In this document: one piece after another, positions 9,791 through 18,016 of the stretch
Layout of the letters: each line of letters starts with the position of its first letter
How positions within the stretch are numbered: position 1 is the first letter of the stretch
Origin: Pseudomonas saudiphocaensis
GTDB taxonomy: Bacteria; Pseudomonadota; Gammaproteobacteria; Pseudomonadales; Pseudomonadaceae
Length of the DNA stretch: 64,000 bases
Direction of reading: 5' to 3'
Assembly (NCBI RefSeq): GCF_000756775.1
Contig: NZ_CCSF01000001.1
Coordinates: forward strand, 620,001-684,000
The notes under the pieces: generated by a model
What the model saw: only the letters and a program-made list of their open reading frames with translations
Databases searched by the model: none
Told to the model about the DNA's origin: nothing
Made by a program: the position numbers and the translations under genes

Positions 9791-9894
9791 TTCAGTTCCT
9801 ACTGTGGGTGTTAACTGTTAGCGGATTTTGGCATGTTCTAAAGGCCTGGATGGTAATAGATACTGCTCTCACGTTTTATTCAAGAGGGCAGAAC
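9791..9894. promoter_or_regulatory. Divergent promoter region between LysR gene and ygiD operon
   Basis: This 104-bp AT-richer segment separates the LysR start (9790) and the dioxygenase start (9895). It should carry both promoters and the LysR operator. A T-N11-A type box cannot be assigned with confidence by eye. AAGAGGGCAG just before 9895 serves as ribosome-binding site. Confidence 0.5.
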
Positions 9895-10725
9895 ATGCAA
9901 ACGTCCAAGGTTTCGGCGAACAAGCGGATGCCGACACTGTTTATTCCCCATGGTGCAGGGCCGTGTTTCTTCATGGACTGGAACCCCACCAATGCCTGGG
10001 ATGCCACCGCTCGGTTTTTGAAGGGCATTGCGGCAAGCCTGCCGGAGAAGCCCAAGGCGATCCTGATGATCTCGGCGCACTGGCTGGAAACCGAATTCCG
10101 TGTCACCGGCGCTGCACAGCCGGGGCTGATTTACGACTACTACGGTTTCCCGACGCACACCTATGAGTTGCGTTATCCGGCACCGGGCAATCCCGACCTG
10201 GCCTCACGCATCGTTGGCTTGCTCAATGCAGCAGGACTGGCGGCAAGCCGTGATGAGAGCCGGGGTTACGACCACGGCATGTTCATTCCGTTGAAACTGA
10301 TGTTTCCAGAGGCACAAATTCCGGTCCTGCAGTTGTCTTTACGCAAGGACCTGGATCCACAGGCGCTGCTTGAGGCGGGGCGGGCTCTGGACCAGCTGCG
10401 CGACGAAGGTGTGCTGATCATCGGCAGCGGCATGAGCTTTCACAATATGCGCGGCTATGGCGATCCTCATTTTGGGCCGCTGTCCGATGAGTTTGATGCC
10501 TGGCTCAGCTCAACGATTGAAGCACCGGCGGAGCAGCGTGAGGCTGGGCTGGCGCACTGGGAGCAGGCGCCGTCAGCGCGCCTGTGCCACCCCGCAGGCG
10601 GCGAAGAGCACCTGCTGCCTCTGATGCTTGTGGCCGGAGCGGCCAATGATTCACAGGGACGCAAGCTGTTCAGCGACCGCGTCATGGAAACCACATTGTC
10701 AGCCTTCGGATTTGGCTTCGATTGA
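9895..10725 (+). CDS. ygiD: Extradiol ring-cleavage dioxygenase, 4,5-DOPA dioxygenase type (YgiD/LigB superfamily)
   Basis: This 276-residue protein has the class III extradiol dioxygenase pattern: TLFIPHGAGPCFF near the N-terminus, ILMISAHWLE, YELRYPAPGNP, GYDHGMFIPLKLMFP and the late GSGMSFHNM. The conserved His residues in these segments are the metal ligands in YgiD-type enzymes. The start is the ATG at 9895 (after AGAGGGCAGA); the longer frame from 9808 has no ribosome-binding site. It leads an operon with an SDR gene 11 bp downstream. The true substrate in Pseudomonas is not known. Confidence 0.87.
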   Translation: MQTSKVSANKRMPTLFIPHGAGPCFFMDWNPTNAWDATARFLKGIAASLPEKPKAILMISAHWLETEFRVTGAAQPGLIYDYYGFPTHTYELRYPAPGNPDLASRIVGLLNAAGLAASRDESRGYDHGMFIPLKLMFPEAQIPVLQLSLRKDLDPQALLEAGRALDQLRDEGVLIIGSGMSFHNMRGYGDPHFGPLSDEFDAWLSSTIEAPAEQREAGLAHWEQAPSARLCHPAGGEEHLLPLMLVAGAANDSQGRKLFSDRVMETTLSAFGFGFD

Positions 10726-10736
10726 GGAGACAAGAC

Positions 10737-11531
10737 ATGCAAATTGATCTTTCCGGCAAGATAGCCATCGTAACCGGCTCCACTGATGGTGTTGGACTGG
10801 CTATCGCCACGGGGCTGGCCAGAGCCGGCGCCAGTCTGGTGCTGGTAGGGCGTGAGCAGAGTCGAATCGACGCAGCGCTGGCCAGGCTCAGGGCTGACAG
10901 CGGACGAGACGATGCAGTGGGCGTGGTCGCCGATGCAGGTACTAGCGAAGGCTGCAAGGCGTTGATCGCCGCTCAGCCAGAGGCGGACATCCTGGTCAAT
11001 AACCTCGGCATCTATGGCGTCAGGCCTTTTTTCGATATCGCCGATGATGAATGGGAACAGATCTTCCAGGTCAACGTGCTTAGCGGCGTTCGCCTGGCAC
11101 GTCATTACGCGAAGGGCATGCAGGCCAGGGGGTGGGGGAGAATTCAGTTCATTTCCAGCGAATCGGCTCTGAACATCCCGACGGAAATGGTCCACTACGG
11201 CGTCAGCAAGGCAGCCCTGCAGGGTCTCTCACGCGGGCTGGCCAAGGTGCTAGCCGGCAGCGGGGTCACCGTGAACAGCATTCTTCCCGGTCCGACCCGC
11301 ACCAGTGGTGCGCTGGCGATGATCGGCAGCATGGCCAAGGAGCGGGGCGTTTCTGTGAGCGAGATGGAGGCGTTGTTCCTCCAAGAAAATCGCCCGTCGA
11401 CCCTGCTCCGGCGCTTCGCCACTCCCGAGGAAGTTGCCAATCTCTGTGTCTATGCGGCTTCGCCGCAGGCCAGTGCAACCACAGGCGCGGCCTTACGCGT
11501 CGAAGGAGGCATCGTTGAAAGCATCGCATGA
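10737..11531 (+). CDS. Short-chain dehydrogenase/reductase (SDR) family oxidoreductase
   Basis: This 264-residue classical SDR has the nucleotide-binding GSTDGVGLAIATGLARAG (a TGxxxGxG variant), the NNLGIYG segment replacing NNAG, catalytic Ser in FISSESA, and YGVSK with the Tyr-x-x-x-Lys pair. The C-terminus closes with TTGAALRVEGG. GAGGAG lies just upstream of the ATG at 10737. Placed between the dioxygenase and a DUF2218 gene, it is probably regulated by the divergent LysR protein. The substrate is unknown. Confidence 0.88.
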   Translation: MQIDLSGKIAIVTGSTDGVGLAIATGLARAGASLVLVGREQSRIDAALARLRADSGRDDAVGVVADAGTSEGCKALIAAQPEADILVNNLGIYGVRPFFDIADDEWEQIFQVNVLSGVRLARHYAKGMQARGWGRIQFISSESALNIPTEMVHYGVSKAALQGLSRGLAKVLAGSGVTVNSILPGPTRTSGALAMIGSMAKERGVSVSEMEALFLQENRPSTLLRRFATPEEVANLCVYAASPQASATTGAALRVEGGIVESIA

Positions 11532-11820
11532 ACATCTGCCGCAGCTGAAAAAGGCAGGGGCCATAGTCGCGACCGACAACCCTTCGCGGTTGATCAACCG
11601 CCTCTGCAAGCACTGGAGCCACAAGTTTCCCGTGCGTCACGACGAGCGCGAGGGCGAGGGCGAGATCGAGCTGAGCATCGGCTTTTGCCGTTTGAGTGCC
11701 GTGGAGGGCGGACTGAACGTCTTTCTGGAGTCCGAAAATCTTGAACAACTGCAACAGGTGGTTGCCGACCATCTGCAGCGGATGGCTTCTGGCGAAACCC
11801 TGAGTTTCGACTGGCACTGA
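11515..11820 (+). CDS. DUF2218 family protein, TTG start
   Basis: This protein of about 101 residues shows the DUF2218 pattern: ATDNPSRLINRLCKHWSHKFPV, then IELSIGFCRLSA, LNVFLES, and a closing VVADHLQRMASGE-SFDW. The likely start is TTG at 11515, preceded by GGAGG about 7 nt upstream and overlapping the SDR 3' end by 17 bp. The in-frame extension to 11434 lies inside the SDR gene and has no family similarity. DUF2218 function is unknown. Co-transcription with the SDR and dioxygenase genes is inferred from the overlap. Confidence 0.85.
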   Translation: MKASHEHLPQLKKAGAIVATDNPSRLINRLCKHWSHKFPVRHDEREGEGEIELSIGFCRLSAVEGGLNVFLESENLEQLQQVVADHLQRMASGETLSFDWH

Positions 11821-11857
11821 TGATTATTTAAAGCAAAGGGATAAGGAGTACGTGAAT

Positions 11858-12379
11858 ATGATCCATGACTCGAAAGAGCGCTATGGAAGCATAAGCAAAT
11901 GGCTGCACTGGCTTATGGGTGGGCTGATTCTCTGGCAGTTCCTGAAGTTTTTCGATCGCATCAATGACGGCGAACATTGGATCGGCCAGACGCTGGTCCC
12001 TTGGCATATCTCCATCGGCGCGCTGCTGCTGGTGCTGGTTGCGGTGCGCATCTTCTGGGCCTTGGGTCAGCTGAAACAGCGCCCCAGGCATGACCCGGCC
12101 ACGGCTTTTATGGTCAAGGCAGGGCACCTGGCGCTCTACCTCGGCATGGCGCTGCTGCCGATCACCGGGATACTGACCATGATCGGCAACGGTTATGGCT
12201 TGAAAGTATTCGGTGTGCAGCTGGTAGCCAAAGGTCCGGAAATCGCTTGGGCGGCGAGCCTTGGCGGCCTGCATTCGCCGCTGGCCTGGATCACGCTCCT
12301 GCTGGTAATCGGCCACGTCGGCATGGCGCTGCTGCACCATTTCGTCAAACGCGACGATGTCCTGCGGCGGATGCTGTAA
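11858..12379 (+). CDS. Cytochrome b561 family membrane protein
   Basis: This 173-residue protein has four hydrophobic helices and the family signature ERYGSISKWLHWLMGGLI (first heme-ligand His), WHISIGALLLVLVAVRIFWAL with the second His, AGHLALYLGMALLPITG, and a last helix with LHSPLAWITLLLVIGHVGMALLHH. Family members are di-heme b cytochromes that oxidise ubiquinol or reduce superoxide (CybB). AAGGAG lies 9 nt before the ATG at 11858; a GTG at 11852 is too close to it. It is 37 bp after the DUF2218 gene, probably in the same operon. Confidence 0.88.
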   Translation: MIHDSKERYGSISKWLHWLMGGLILWQFLKFFDRINDGEHWIGQTLVPWHISIGALLLVLVAVRIFWALGQLKQRPRHDPATAFMVKAGHLALYLGMALLPITGILTMIGNGYGLKVFGVQLVAKGPEIAWAASLGGLHSPLAWITLLLVIGHVGMALLHHFVKRDDVLRRML

Positions 12380-12488
12380 CCGAAAACTGGCGTGCCGTCG
12401 CCCCAATATATTGTCCTACTAAGATACTGGGACTTTTTCCGGCGCAGTGGTTGGCGTACACTGCGCTTCATGTATGAGAGGAGTTCCC

Positions 12489-13073
12489 ATGAGCGCCATT
12501 ACCATCACCGACGCTGCACACGATTATTTGGCGGATCTGCTGGAAAAGCAGAACACCACAGGTATCGGCATCCGGGTTTTTATCACTCAGCCGGGCACGC
12601 CCTACGCTGAAACCTGCATTGCTTATTGCAAGCCGGGTGAAGAAAAGCCCGACGATATCCCACTTGCCCTGAAAAGCTTTACCGCTTGGATCGACGGCGT
12701 CAGCGAGCCATTTCTGGAAGATGCGCTGGTCGATTACGCCACTGACCGTATGGGCGGGCAGCTGACTATCAAGGCGCCCAACGCCAAGGTGCCGATGGTC
12801 AATGAAGACAGCCCGTTGAACGAGCGCATCAACTACTACCTGCAGACTGAAATCAATCCCGGTCTTGCCAGCCACGGCGGTCAGGTAACGCTGATCGATG
12901 TGGTTGATGAAGGTATTGCAGTATTGCAGTTTGGCGGTGGTTGCCAGGGCTGCGGTCAGGCGGATGTCACGCTCAAGGAAGGCATTGAGAAGACGCTGCT
13001 GGAGCGAATTCCCGAGCTCAAGGGCGTGCGCGACGTGACCGACCATAGCAACCGTGAAAACGCCTACTATTGA
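12489..13073 (+). CDS. nfuA: Fe-S cluster carrier protein NfuA
   Basis: The 194-residue product matches NfuA. An N-terminal degenerate A-type (IscA-like) domain ([15 protein letters not shown] ... [21 protein letters not shown]) lacks the full A-type cysteine set. A C-terminal Nfu domain follows with [17 protein letters not shown] and the cluster-binding C152-x-x-C155 ([19 protein letters not shown]). NfuA carries a [4Fe-4S] cluster to client proteins and helps under oxidative or iron stress. AGAGGAG precedes the ATG at 12489. The gene appears monocistronic, with its own 109-bp upstream region. Confidence 0.95.
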   Translation: MSAITITDAAHDYLADLLEKQNTTGIGIRVFITQPGTPYAETCIAYCKPGEEKPDDIPLALKSFTAWIDGVSEPFLEDALVDYATDRMGGQLTIKAPNAKVPMVNEDSPLNERINYYLQTEINPGLASHGGQVTLIDVVDEGIAVLQFGGGCQGCGQADVTLKEGIEKTLLERIPELKGVRDVTDHSNRENAYY

Positions 13074-13211
13074 TGCAAATCGGCCATTCTAGCGGCTCAT
13101 TTCGTTAGTTTTTGGCAAAGTGCCACTATTTAGTAGGGTGTCCACCACAGCGCTCATTTGCTGAGATAAGCTCTCCAGAGTCGGCAATCTGGATAGCTAA
13201 GCGAGCGCTAC

Positions 13212-14195
13212 ATGCCAGCCGTTTCTCTACTGATTTGTGATGACTCCAACCTGGCGCGCAAGCAGCTGTTGCGTGCGCTGCCGGCCGCCTGGCCTTTGGA
13301 CATTCATCAGGCCGCCGGTGGCCGCGAAGCACTGGCGCGGATTCGTCAGGGCGGCATCGATATTCTTTTGCTCGACCTCACCATGCCCGACATGGACGGT
13401 TATCAGCTGCTGGCCGAGCTGCGTGCCGACTCGCTCGAGTGCAAGGTCATCGTGGTTTCAGCGGATATTCAGGACGAGGCGGTGCGTCGGGTTCTGGAGC
13501 TTGGCGCGGTGGCCTTTATCCGCAAACCTGCCGACCCCGTACATTTGCAACAAACCCTTGCCAGCCTTGGTTTGATTGACGGCGAACTGTCGATGCTCGG
13601 TATCCGAGAGTCGGGCGAGGTAGAGTTTCGTGACGCCTTTCGCGAGGTTGTAAATATTGCGATGGGCCGGGCGGCAGCCTTGCTGGCAAAGGTGCTTGGG
13701 GTATTTGTGCAGCTGCCTATACCAAACGTAAATGTTCTTGAGGTCGGCGAGCTGCATATGGCGCTTGCCGATGCGGGGCAGAGCAACAGGCTTACGGCGG
13801 TCTGCCAGGGATACATCGGCGGTGGCATCGCCGGCGAAGCGCTGCTGATCTTTCACGACTCCGAAGTGGCCGAAATGGCCAGGCTGATGCGCACCACCGA
13901 GTACCGCGAACCGGAAATGCTGCTTGATCTGTCGAGCCTGCTGATCAGCGCCTGCCTTAGCGGTATTGCCGAGCAGATCGACGTGGTGTTTTCCCAGGGA
14001 CATCCCCAGGTGCTGGGCCAGCATGCGTCTATCAACGAGTTGATTCGCCTCAACCAGCAACGCTGGGAGAGCACGCTGGCGGTAGAAATCAGCTACAGCC
14101 TTGAGGGACATGACGTCCATTTCGATCTCTTGCTGCTGTTCACCGAGGATTCGGTTGAGCTGCTGTCTCGTAAACTCGCCTACCTGATGAGCTGA
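13212..14195 (+). CDS. Response regulator with C-terminal CheC-like phosphatase domain
   Basis: In this 327-residue protein, residues 1-120 form a receiver domain (DDSN acidic pair near residue 10, phospho-acceptor Asp55 in LLLDLTMPD, Lys105 in RKPAD). Residues about 125-325 form a CheC/CheX/FliY-type domain. Its first half contains a clean phosphatase motif D141-x3-E145-x2-N148 followed by IAMGRAA. The symmetric position in the second half (LLDLSSLLISACLSG) lacks the Glu and Asn. CheC-type proteins dephosphorylate CheY-P. A receiver joined to one active CheC site suggests a regulated or self-limiting phosphatase. The next gene, a GGDEF protein, starts 2 bp after its stop. Confidence 0.85.
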   Translation: MPAVSLLICDDSNLARKQLLRALPAAWPLDIHQAAGGREALARIRQGGIDILLLDLTMPDMDGYQLLAELRADSLECKVIVVSADIQDEAVRRVLELGAVAFIRKPADPVHLQQTLASLGLIDGELSMLGIRESGEVEFRDAFREVVNIAMGRAAALLAKVLGVFVQLPIPNVNVLEVGELHMALADAGQSNRLTAVCQGYIGGGIAGEALLIFHDSEVAEMARLMRTTEYREPEMLLDLSSLLISACLSGIAEQIDVVFSQGHPQVLGQHASINELIRLNQQRWESTLAVEISYSLEGHDVHFDLLLLFTEDSVELLSRKLAYLMS

Positions 14196-14197
14196 GC

Positions 14198-15172
14198 ATG
14201 ACCGACTCGATCAAAGTGAGTGAGCTGCATTGGCTGCTGGCAATCGTCCAGAATATCGATGTCGGCGTCGTAGTGCTGGATCGAGACTATCGGGTGGATG
14301 TCTGGAACACCTTTATGCAAAACCGTTCCGGCTACATGCCGGACGAAGCCAGGAAGCGGTCGTTTTTCGAGTTGTTTCCTGAGGTGGACGAAGCCTGGTT
14401 CCGGCGCAAGGTGGAAAACGTCGTAGCGCTTGGTACGCCGTCCTTCACCGTATGGGAGCAGCGCCCTTATCTGCTGCGCTTCAAGAACTACCAGCCCATC
14501 ACCGGGTTGGAAGAATTCATGTACCAGAACACCACATTGCTGCCGTTGAAGAGCGTCAGCGGGGCGATCGAGCAGGTTTGCCTGATTATCTATGACGTGA
14601 CTGACGTAGCGACTAACCGGTATCAGCTGCAGGCCGCGAATCAGGAGTTGCAGCGGCTCTCCAGCACGGATCGTCTGACCGGTTTGTTCAACCGCGGGCA
14701 TTGGGAGGAGATACTGTGTCAGGACTACGCCCGGCATCGGCGCTACGCTGGCAACTCCGCCCTGGTGATGTGCGATATCGATCACTTCAAGCAGATCAAC
14801 GACACTTACGGCCATCAGGTCGGCGACGGGGTGATTCAGCATACCGCCAAGCTGATTCGGCAGAATATCCGGGATTCCGATGTCGCTGGGCGCTACGGTG
14901 GCGAAGAGTTCGTGATTCTGCAGCCGGACACTGACAGCGAGGGTGCGATGGTTTTTGCCGAGCGCTTGCGCCTGGCCATCGAAGCCTCTGAGCTGAAGCT
15001 TGAAGGGCATAGCATCCGCTTCACCATCAGCTTGGGCATTGCCGACCTTACTCAGCCTTCCAGTGACCATTCACAGCTGATCAAGTGGGCCGACTCGGCT
15101 TTGTATATCTCCAAGTCTGCCGGTCGCAACCGCGTAACCCTGTATCTTGCAGACTCCGGAGCAGGGGCGTAA
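14198..15172 (+). CDS. PAS-GGDEF diguanylate cyclase
   Basis: This soluble 324-residue protein has an N-terminal PAS domain (about 10-135; VGVVVLDRDYRVDVWN) and a GGDEF domain with active-site GGEEF at 234-238 and the inhibitory I-site R225-x-x-D228. Both catalysis and product feedback should therefore be possible. It synthesises c-di-GMP from two GTP. The start is 2 bp after the REC-CheC stop, so the two are co-translated, and the receiver-phosphatase protein probably feeds into cyclase output. It ends 12 bp from the convergent topoisomerase gene. Confidence 0.92.
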   Translation: MTDSIKVSELHWLLAIVQNIDVGVVVLDRDYRVDVWNTFMQNRSGYMPDEARKRSFFELFPEVDEAWFRRKVENVVALGTPSFTVWEQRPYLLRFKNYQPITGLEEFMYQNTTLLPLKSVSGAIEQVCLIIYDVTDVATNRYQLQAANQELQRLSSTDRLTGLFNRGHWEEILCQDYARHRRYAGNSALVMCDIDHFKQINDTYGHQVGDGVIQHTAKLIRQNIRDSDVAGRYGGEEFVILQPDTDSEGAMVFAERLRLAIEASELKLEGHSIRFTISLGIADLTQPSSDHSQLIKWADSALYISKSAGRNRVTLYLADSGAGA

Positions 15173-15184
15173 CGCCAAGGATGC

Positions 15185-16270
15185 CTACTGGACCTTGCTC
15201 TGGAGGAAGCGTAGCAGTGCAGCTTCTTCGGCGCTCAGCCATTTGCGCTTGCGAGCGGCACGCAGACTGGCCAATGCGCCTTCACTGAAGGCTTGGAGAA
15301 TCGCCGGGTGGATATAGCACTGGCGGCAGACCGCCGGTGTATTGCCCAGCTGACTGGCGACCTGCTTGACCGTCGCGACCAGGTTCTGCCGCGCAACTGT
15401 TTCGGGCAGGTGTTCCAGCCGGCGCAGATGCTCCAATGCCAGCGCACTGCCGGCCCAGGTTCGGTAATCCTTGGCCGTGAAGTCTCGCCCGGTCATTTCT
15501 CGCAGGTAGAGATTCACGTCATTGGAGCTCACGCTCCGGCGCTGGCCGTCATCGTCCAGATATTGGAACAGTTGTTGTCCGGGCAGCTCCATGCAGCGAC
15601 GCATGAGTCTCGCAAGGCGGCGATCACGCAGGGTGACCTTGTGCTCAACGCCACTTTTGCCGCGAAAGTGGAAGTGGATGGAAGCACCGCGAATATCCAC
15701 GTGGCGGGTACGCAAGGTCGTCAGCCCGTAGGAGCGGTTGCTGCGCGCATAACGCGGGTTGCCGATGCGGATCAGCGTGGATTCGAGCAGCATCACCACC
15801 AGGGCCATGACCTTTTCGCGCGGCACGCCGGGAAGCGCCAGATGCTTTTCCAGACGGGCGCGCAGCCGTGGCAGGGCCTGGCCGAACTCGAGCATGCGCT
15901 CATACTTGTTGCTGTCCCGGATTTCTCGCCAGCGGAGGTGGTAGCGATACTGTTTGCGTCCGCGCGCATCACGCCCGGTTGCTTGCAAGTGGCCTTGAGG
16001 ATCAGGACAGATCCATACATCTGTATACGCTGGAGGAATCGCCAGCTTGTTGATTCGCTGGATTACCTCCGGATCGCGGATACGCTCACCGTCGGGCATA
16101 AAGTAGACAAACTTGCCGCGTAGCCGCTTGCGGCTGATACCGGCTTCGCCATCGTTGACGTAGCGCAGGTCGGGTGGCAGAGGCGGGCACGCCGCCGAGT
16201 TGATTTCTTCCGGTTCGGTGCAGAGGGGTGGCTCGGGAGGCGTAGTGCGCTGATTTTCCTGAAAGAGCAT
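15185..16270 (-). CDS. DNA topoisomerase IB (poxvirus/bacterial type)
   Basis: The product is a 361-residue type IB topoisomerase. The N-terminal domain is DLRYVNDGEAGISRKRLRGKFVYFMPDG; the catalytic domain has RIGNPRYARSNRSYGLTTLR, FRGKSGVEHKV, DFTAKDYRTWAGSALAL and the nucleophile Tyr319 in CRQCYIHPAIL. The enzyme relaxes supercoils through a 3'-phosphotyrosyl intermediate. AGGAGG lies about 8 nt before the ATG at 16270. It is the last gene of the minus-strand group, convergent with the GGDEF gene. Confidence 0.93.
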   Translation of the reverse strand: MLFQENQRTTPPEPPLCTEPEEINSAACPPLPPDLRYVNDGEAGISRKRLRGKFVYFMPDGERIRDPEVIQRINKLAIPPAYTDVWICPDPQGHLQATGRDARGRKQYRYHLRWREIRDSNKYERMLEFGQALPRLRARLEKHLALPGVPREKVMALVVMLLESTLIRIGNPRYARSNRSYGLTTLRTRHVDIRGASIHFHFRGKSGVEHKVTLRDRRLARLMRRCMELPGQQLFQYLDDDGQRRSVSSNDVNLYLREMTGRDFTAKDYRTWAGSALALEHLRRLEHLPETVARQNLVATVKQVASQLGNTPAVCRQCYIHPAILQAFSEGALASLRAARKRKWLSAEEAALLRFLQSKVQ

Positions 16271-16330
16271 ATCTACGCCTCCTTGAGCAGAGATTCGGTT
16301 CGTCAGGCTTGGCTCGTGCTGCCTGTCGCC

Positions 16331-16495
16331 TCAGCTTTCCTTTTCCGGGCTGTTGCGCATAAGCAATCTGATCGCTGCAACCAGCTCATCAATGGCCTCA
16401 CGATAGAGTGCCGGATCGGCGCTGGTTTCGGCGTGGTCGGCATGTTTGCGTGCGGTTTCCAAGTGCTCGTTTATTGCTGAGTAATCGCCAATCAT
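16331..16495 (-). CDS. Small protein of 54 residues, function unknown
   Basis: An ATG at 16495 (minus strand) follows GGAGG with about 7-nt spacing, and the frame closes at 16331. The product is highly charged and predicted helical: MIGDYSAINEHLETARKHAD, then a segment ending REAIDELVAAIRLLMRNSPE. The codon choice is ordinary for the neighbourhood. It lies 60 bp upstream of the topoisomerase gene and 79 bp downstream of the DUF421 gene, on the same strand, so it may be co-transcribed with either. I do not recognise a family. Confidence 0.65.
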   Translation of the reverse strand: MIGDYSAINEHLETARKHADHAETSADPALYREAIDELVAAIRLLMRNSPEKES

Positions 16496-16574
16496 GAGTG
16501 CTGCCTCCGGGTCGCTAAGAAAGAGCTTGTCTGTTGTACGGACAGGTATGTGGAGCGTCGGTTCGTCCCGCCTG

Positions 16575-17267
16575 TCAATGTGTGCGCTGTGTGTTCAGTG
16601 CCAGGCTCCAATGGGCGTTTTGGCAACGCGGGCAGGTGGCCTCCTGCTCGTTTTCGAGACGTTGGGTGAAGCCGCAGCGGCTGCACGCATAAATGGCGCC
16701 GCTCGGAACTCGTCGAAAAATCGGATTGTGCTCTGGCGGTAGTACCGACAAGCCTGGGCGTACTTCGTCCGGCTCGGCGTAATAGAGACTGACATCGCCG
16801 TCGGTTTCCACGATGCCCAGGCGTACCTGGCCCAAGTGCTCCACGCCTTGCTGGCGCAGCTCCATGAAAAATTCGTCAGATGAAATATTCAGTCGATCGA
16901 GGCTGTTGAGCTCGTACAGGCCGTTCTTGATGATCGTGATCGGCTTGCCCTCCATCCAGTTCGCCAGCCTCGGGTTCTGCGCCATCGCCCACATGGTTAA
17001 GCGATAGAGTAGGAGCAGGGTGACGAAAACCGTAAGGATGGGCAGCAGCGGCTCATCTTCGTTGAAAGAGACGTCACCTGCAGCTGAACCCAGAGTCAGA
17101 ATCACCACCAGCTCGAATAGCGACAACTGGCGAATACCGCGACGGCCACTGATTTTCAGAAAAAGGAACACTGCTACGTAGGCGAAAAACGCCCGCAGCA
17201 CAACTTCGGCAACGAATAGCAGGGGAAGCTCGTCCAGCCATATGCGCTGCCAGTCGAAGGGGCTCAT
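16575..17267 (-). CDS. DUF421 (YetF-like) membrane protein with C-terminal zinc ribbon
   Basis: In this 230-residue protein, residues about 10-95 contain three transmembrane helices. The YetF/DUF421 core follows: KISGRRGIRQLSLFELVVILTLGSAAGD, then KPITIIKNGLYELNSLDRLNISSDEFFMELRQQGVEHLGQV, with VRLGIVETDGDVSLYY. Unlike standard family members it ends with a four-cysteine ribbon (YACSRCGFTQR near residue 192 and ATCPRCQNAHW near residue 212), probably zinc-binding. DUF421 function is not established. The start at 17267 fits the membrane topology; I see no strong ribosome-binding site. Confidence 0.85.
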   Translation of the reverse strand: MSPFDWQRIWLDELPLLFVAEVVLRAFFAYVAVFLFLKISGRRGIRQLSLFELVVILTLGSAAGDVSFNEDEPLLPILTVFVTLLLLYRLTMWAMAQNPRLANWMEGKPITIIKNGLYELNSLDRLNISSDEFFMELRQQGVEHLGQVRLGIVETDGDVSLYYAEPDEVRPGLSVLPPEHNPIFRRVPSGAIYACSRCGFTQRLENEQEATCPRCQNAHWSLALNTQRTH

Positions 17268-17340
17268 GTCGAGTCACTCTACGATGGATTTAACCGAGCG
17301 GATTGAGGAGGTGGCTGAGAATTGCAGCTTCCTTCCGCCA

Positions 17341-17622
17341 TCACTGTGCTGCAGCTACCTCGAATTCTAGGTCGACGCCGTCACCACTGCCGTCTCCGAC
17401 CACCGAGCCAACCACTGGCTTGTGTGTCACCTCACGGCCCGGATAGTGCTCGCTCAGCTTTTCCAGCGCAACTTCGCCGACCTGGTTGATCAGGCTGGTG
17501 AATTGCGCGTCGCGAGGGATGATGAACTTAAGCGTGATGAGGTGTGCTTGCGGGCCTTCGGGCAAGTTCGCCAGGCCGCTGCTGTGCCACTGGTCGTTGA
17601 CGTAGGCTTCGGCGCCTTTCAT
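17341..17622 (-). CDS. Small protein of 93 residues, function unknown
   Basis: The ATG at 17622 is preceded by AAAGGAGCAACTC, a good ribosome-binding site, and the frame is uninterrupted to 17341. The product is soluble and acidic, with alternating short strands (HLITLKFIIPRDAQ, the helix-like LINQVGEVALEKLSEHYPG, then a glycine/aspartate-rich GDGSGDGVDLEFEV tail), compatible with a small alpha/beta fold. I recognise no family. It lies 73 bp upstream of the DUF421 gene and may share its transcript. Confidence 0.7.
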   Translation of the reverse strand: MKGAEAYVNDQWHSSGLANLPEGPQAHLITLKFIIPRDAQFTSLINQVGEVALEKLSEHYPGREVTHKPVVGSVVGDGSGDGVDLEFEVAAAQ

Positions 17623-17702
17623 GAGTTGCTCCTTTCTGTCGAGGTACAGAGTGGGACCATGAAACGCCGCGTTCGATCAATTGCCGAAGGGCTGGCACAA
17701 AA

Positions 17703-17731
17703 AAGGCCCGGCGCTTGCGCAGCCGGGCCTT
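17703..17731 (-). terminator. Rho-independent terminator (minus strand)
   Basis: AAGGCCCGGC (17703-17712) and GCCGGGCCTT (17722-17731) form a perfect 10-bp stem, flanked on the left by an A-run that reads as a T-run on the minus strand. It lies just after the stop of the 89-residue gene at 17747. Confidence 0.85.
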
Positions 17732-17746
17732 CGGTATATCGGGGCC

Positions 17747-18016
17747 TTATTCCGGCATCTGCCAAGGTGCGAGATTCGCGCCCTTGCTGCTCAGGTCGGC
17801 ACGTGCCTGTTCCAGAGTCTGTCCGAGCTTGACCGGATCGGTATAGACGCTGCTGGACAGTTTGCAGTGGCCTAGGGTGCGGGACTCGCTTTCATCGACG
17901 ACGGTGATGCTGAGCTCGCCGTTGCCTTCGAGCAGCGTCCAGGCTACGCAATGGAATGGCTTGAATGCGCGGTCAGTGATCAAAAGGGCGTCATTGAAGC
18001 GAAGAGGGCTGTTCAT
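17747..18016 (-). CDS. Small protein of 89 residues, function unknown
   Basis: The frame from ATG 18016 has an AGAGAGACA ribosome-binding region and ends just before a strong terminator, which supports a real single gene. The protein looks like a small soluble alpha/beta fold: DALLITDRAFKPFHCVAWTL, GELSITVVDES, then a helix LGQTLEQARADLSS. It recalls the small DUF3509-type proteins of Pseudomonas in size and layout, but I cannot confirm membership. Confidence 0.7.
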   Translation of the reverse strand: MNSPLRFNDALLITDRAFKPFHCVAWTLLEGNGELSITVVDESESRTLGHCKLSSSVYTDPVKLGQTLEQARADLSSKGANLAPWQMPE

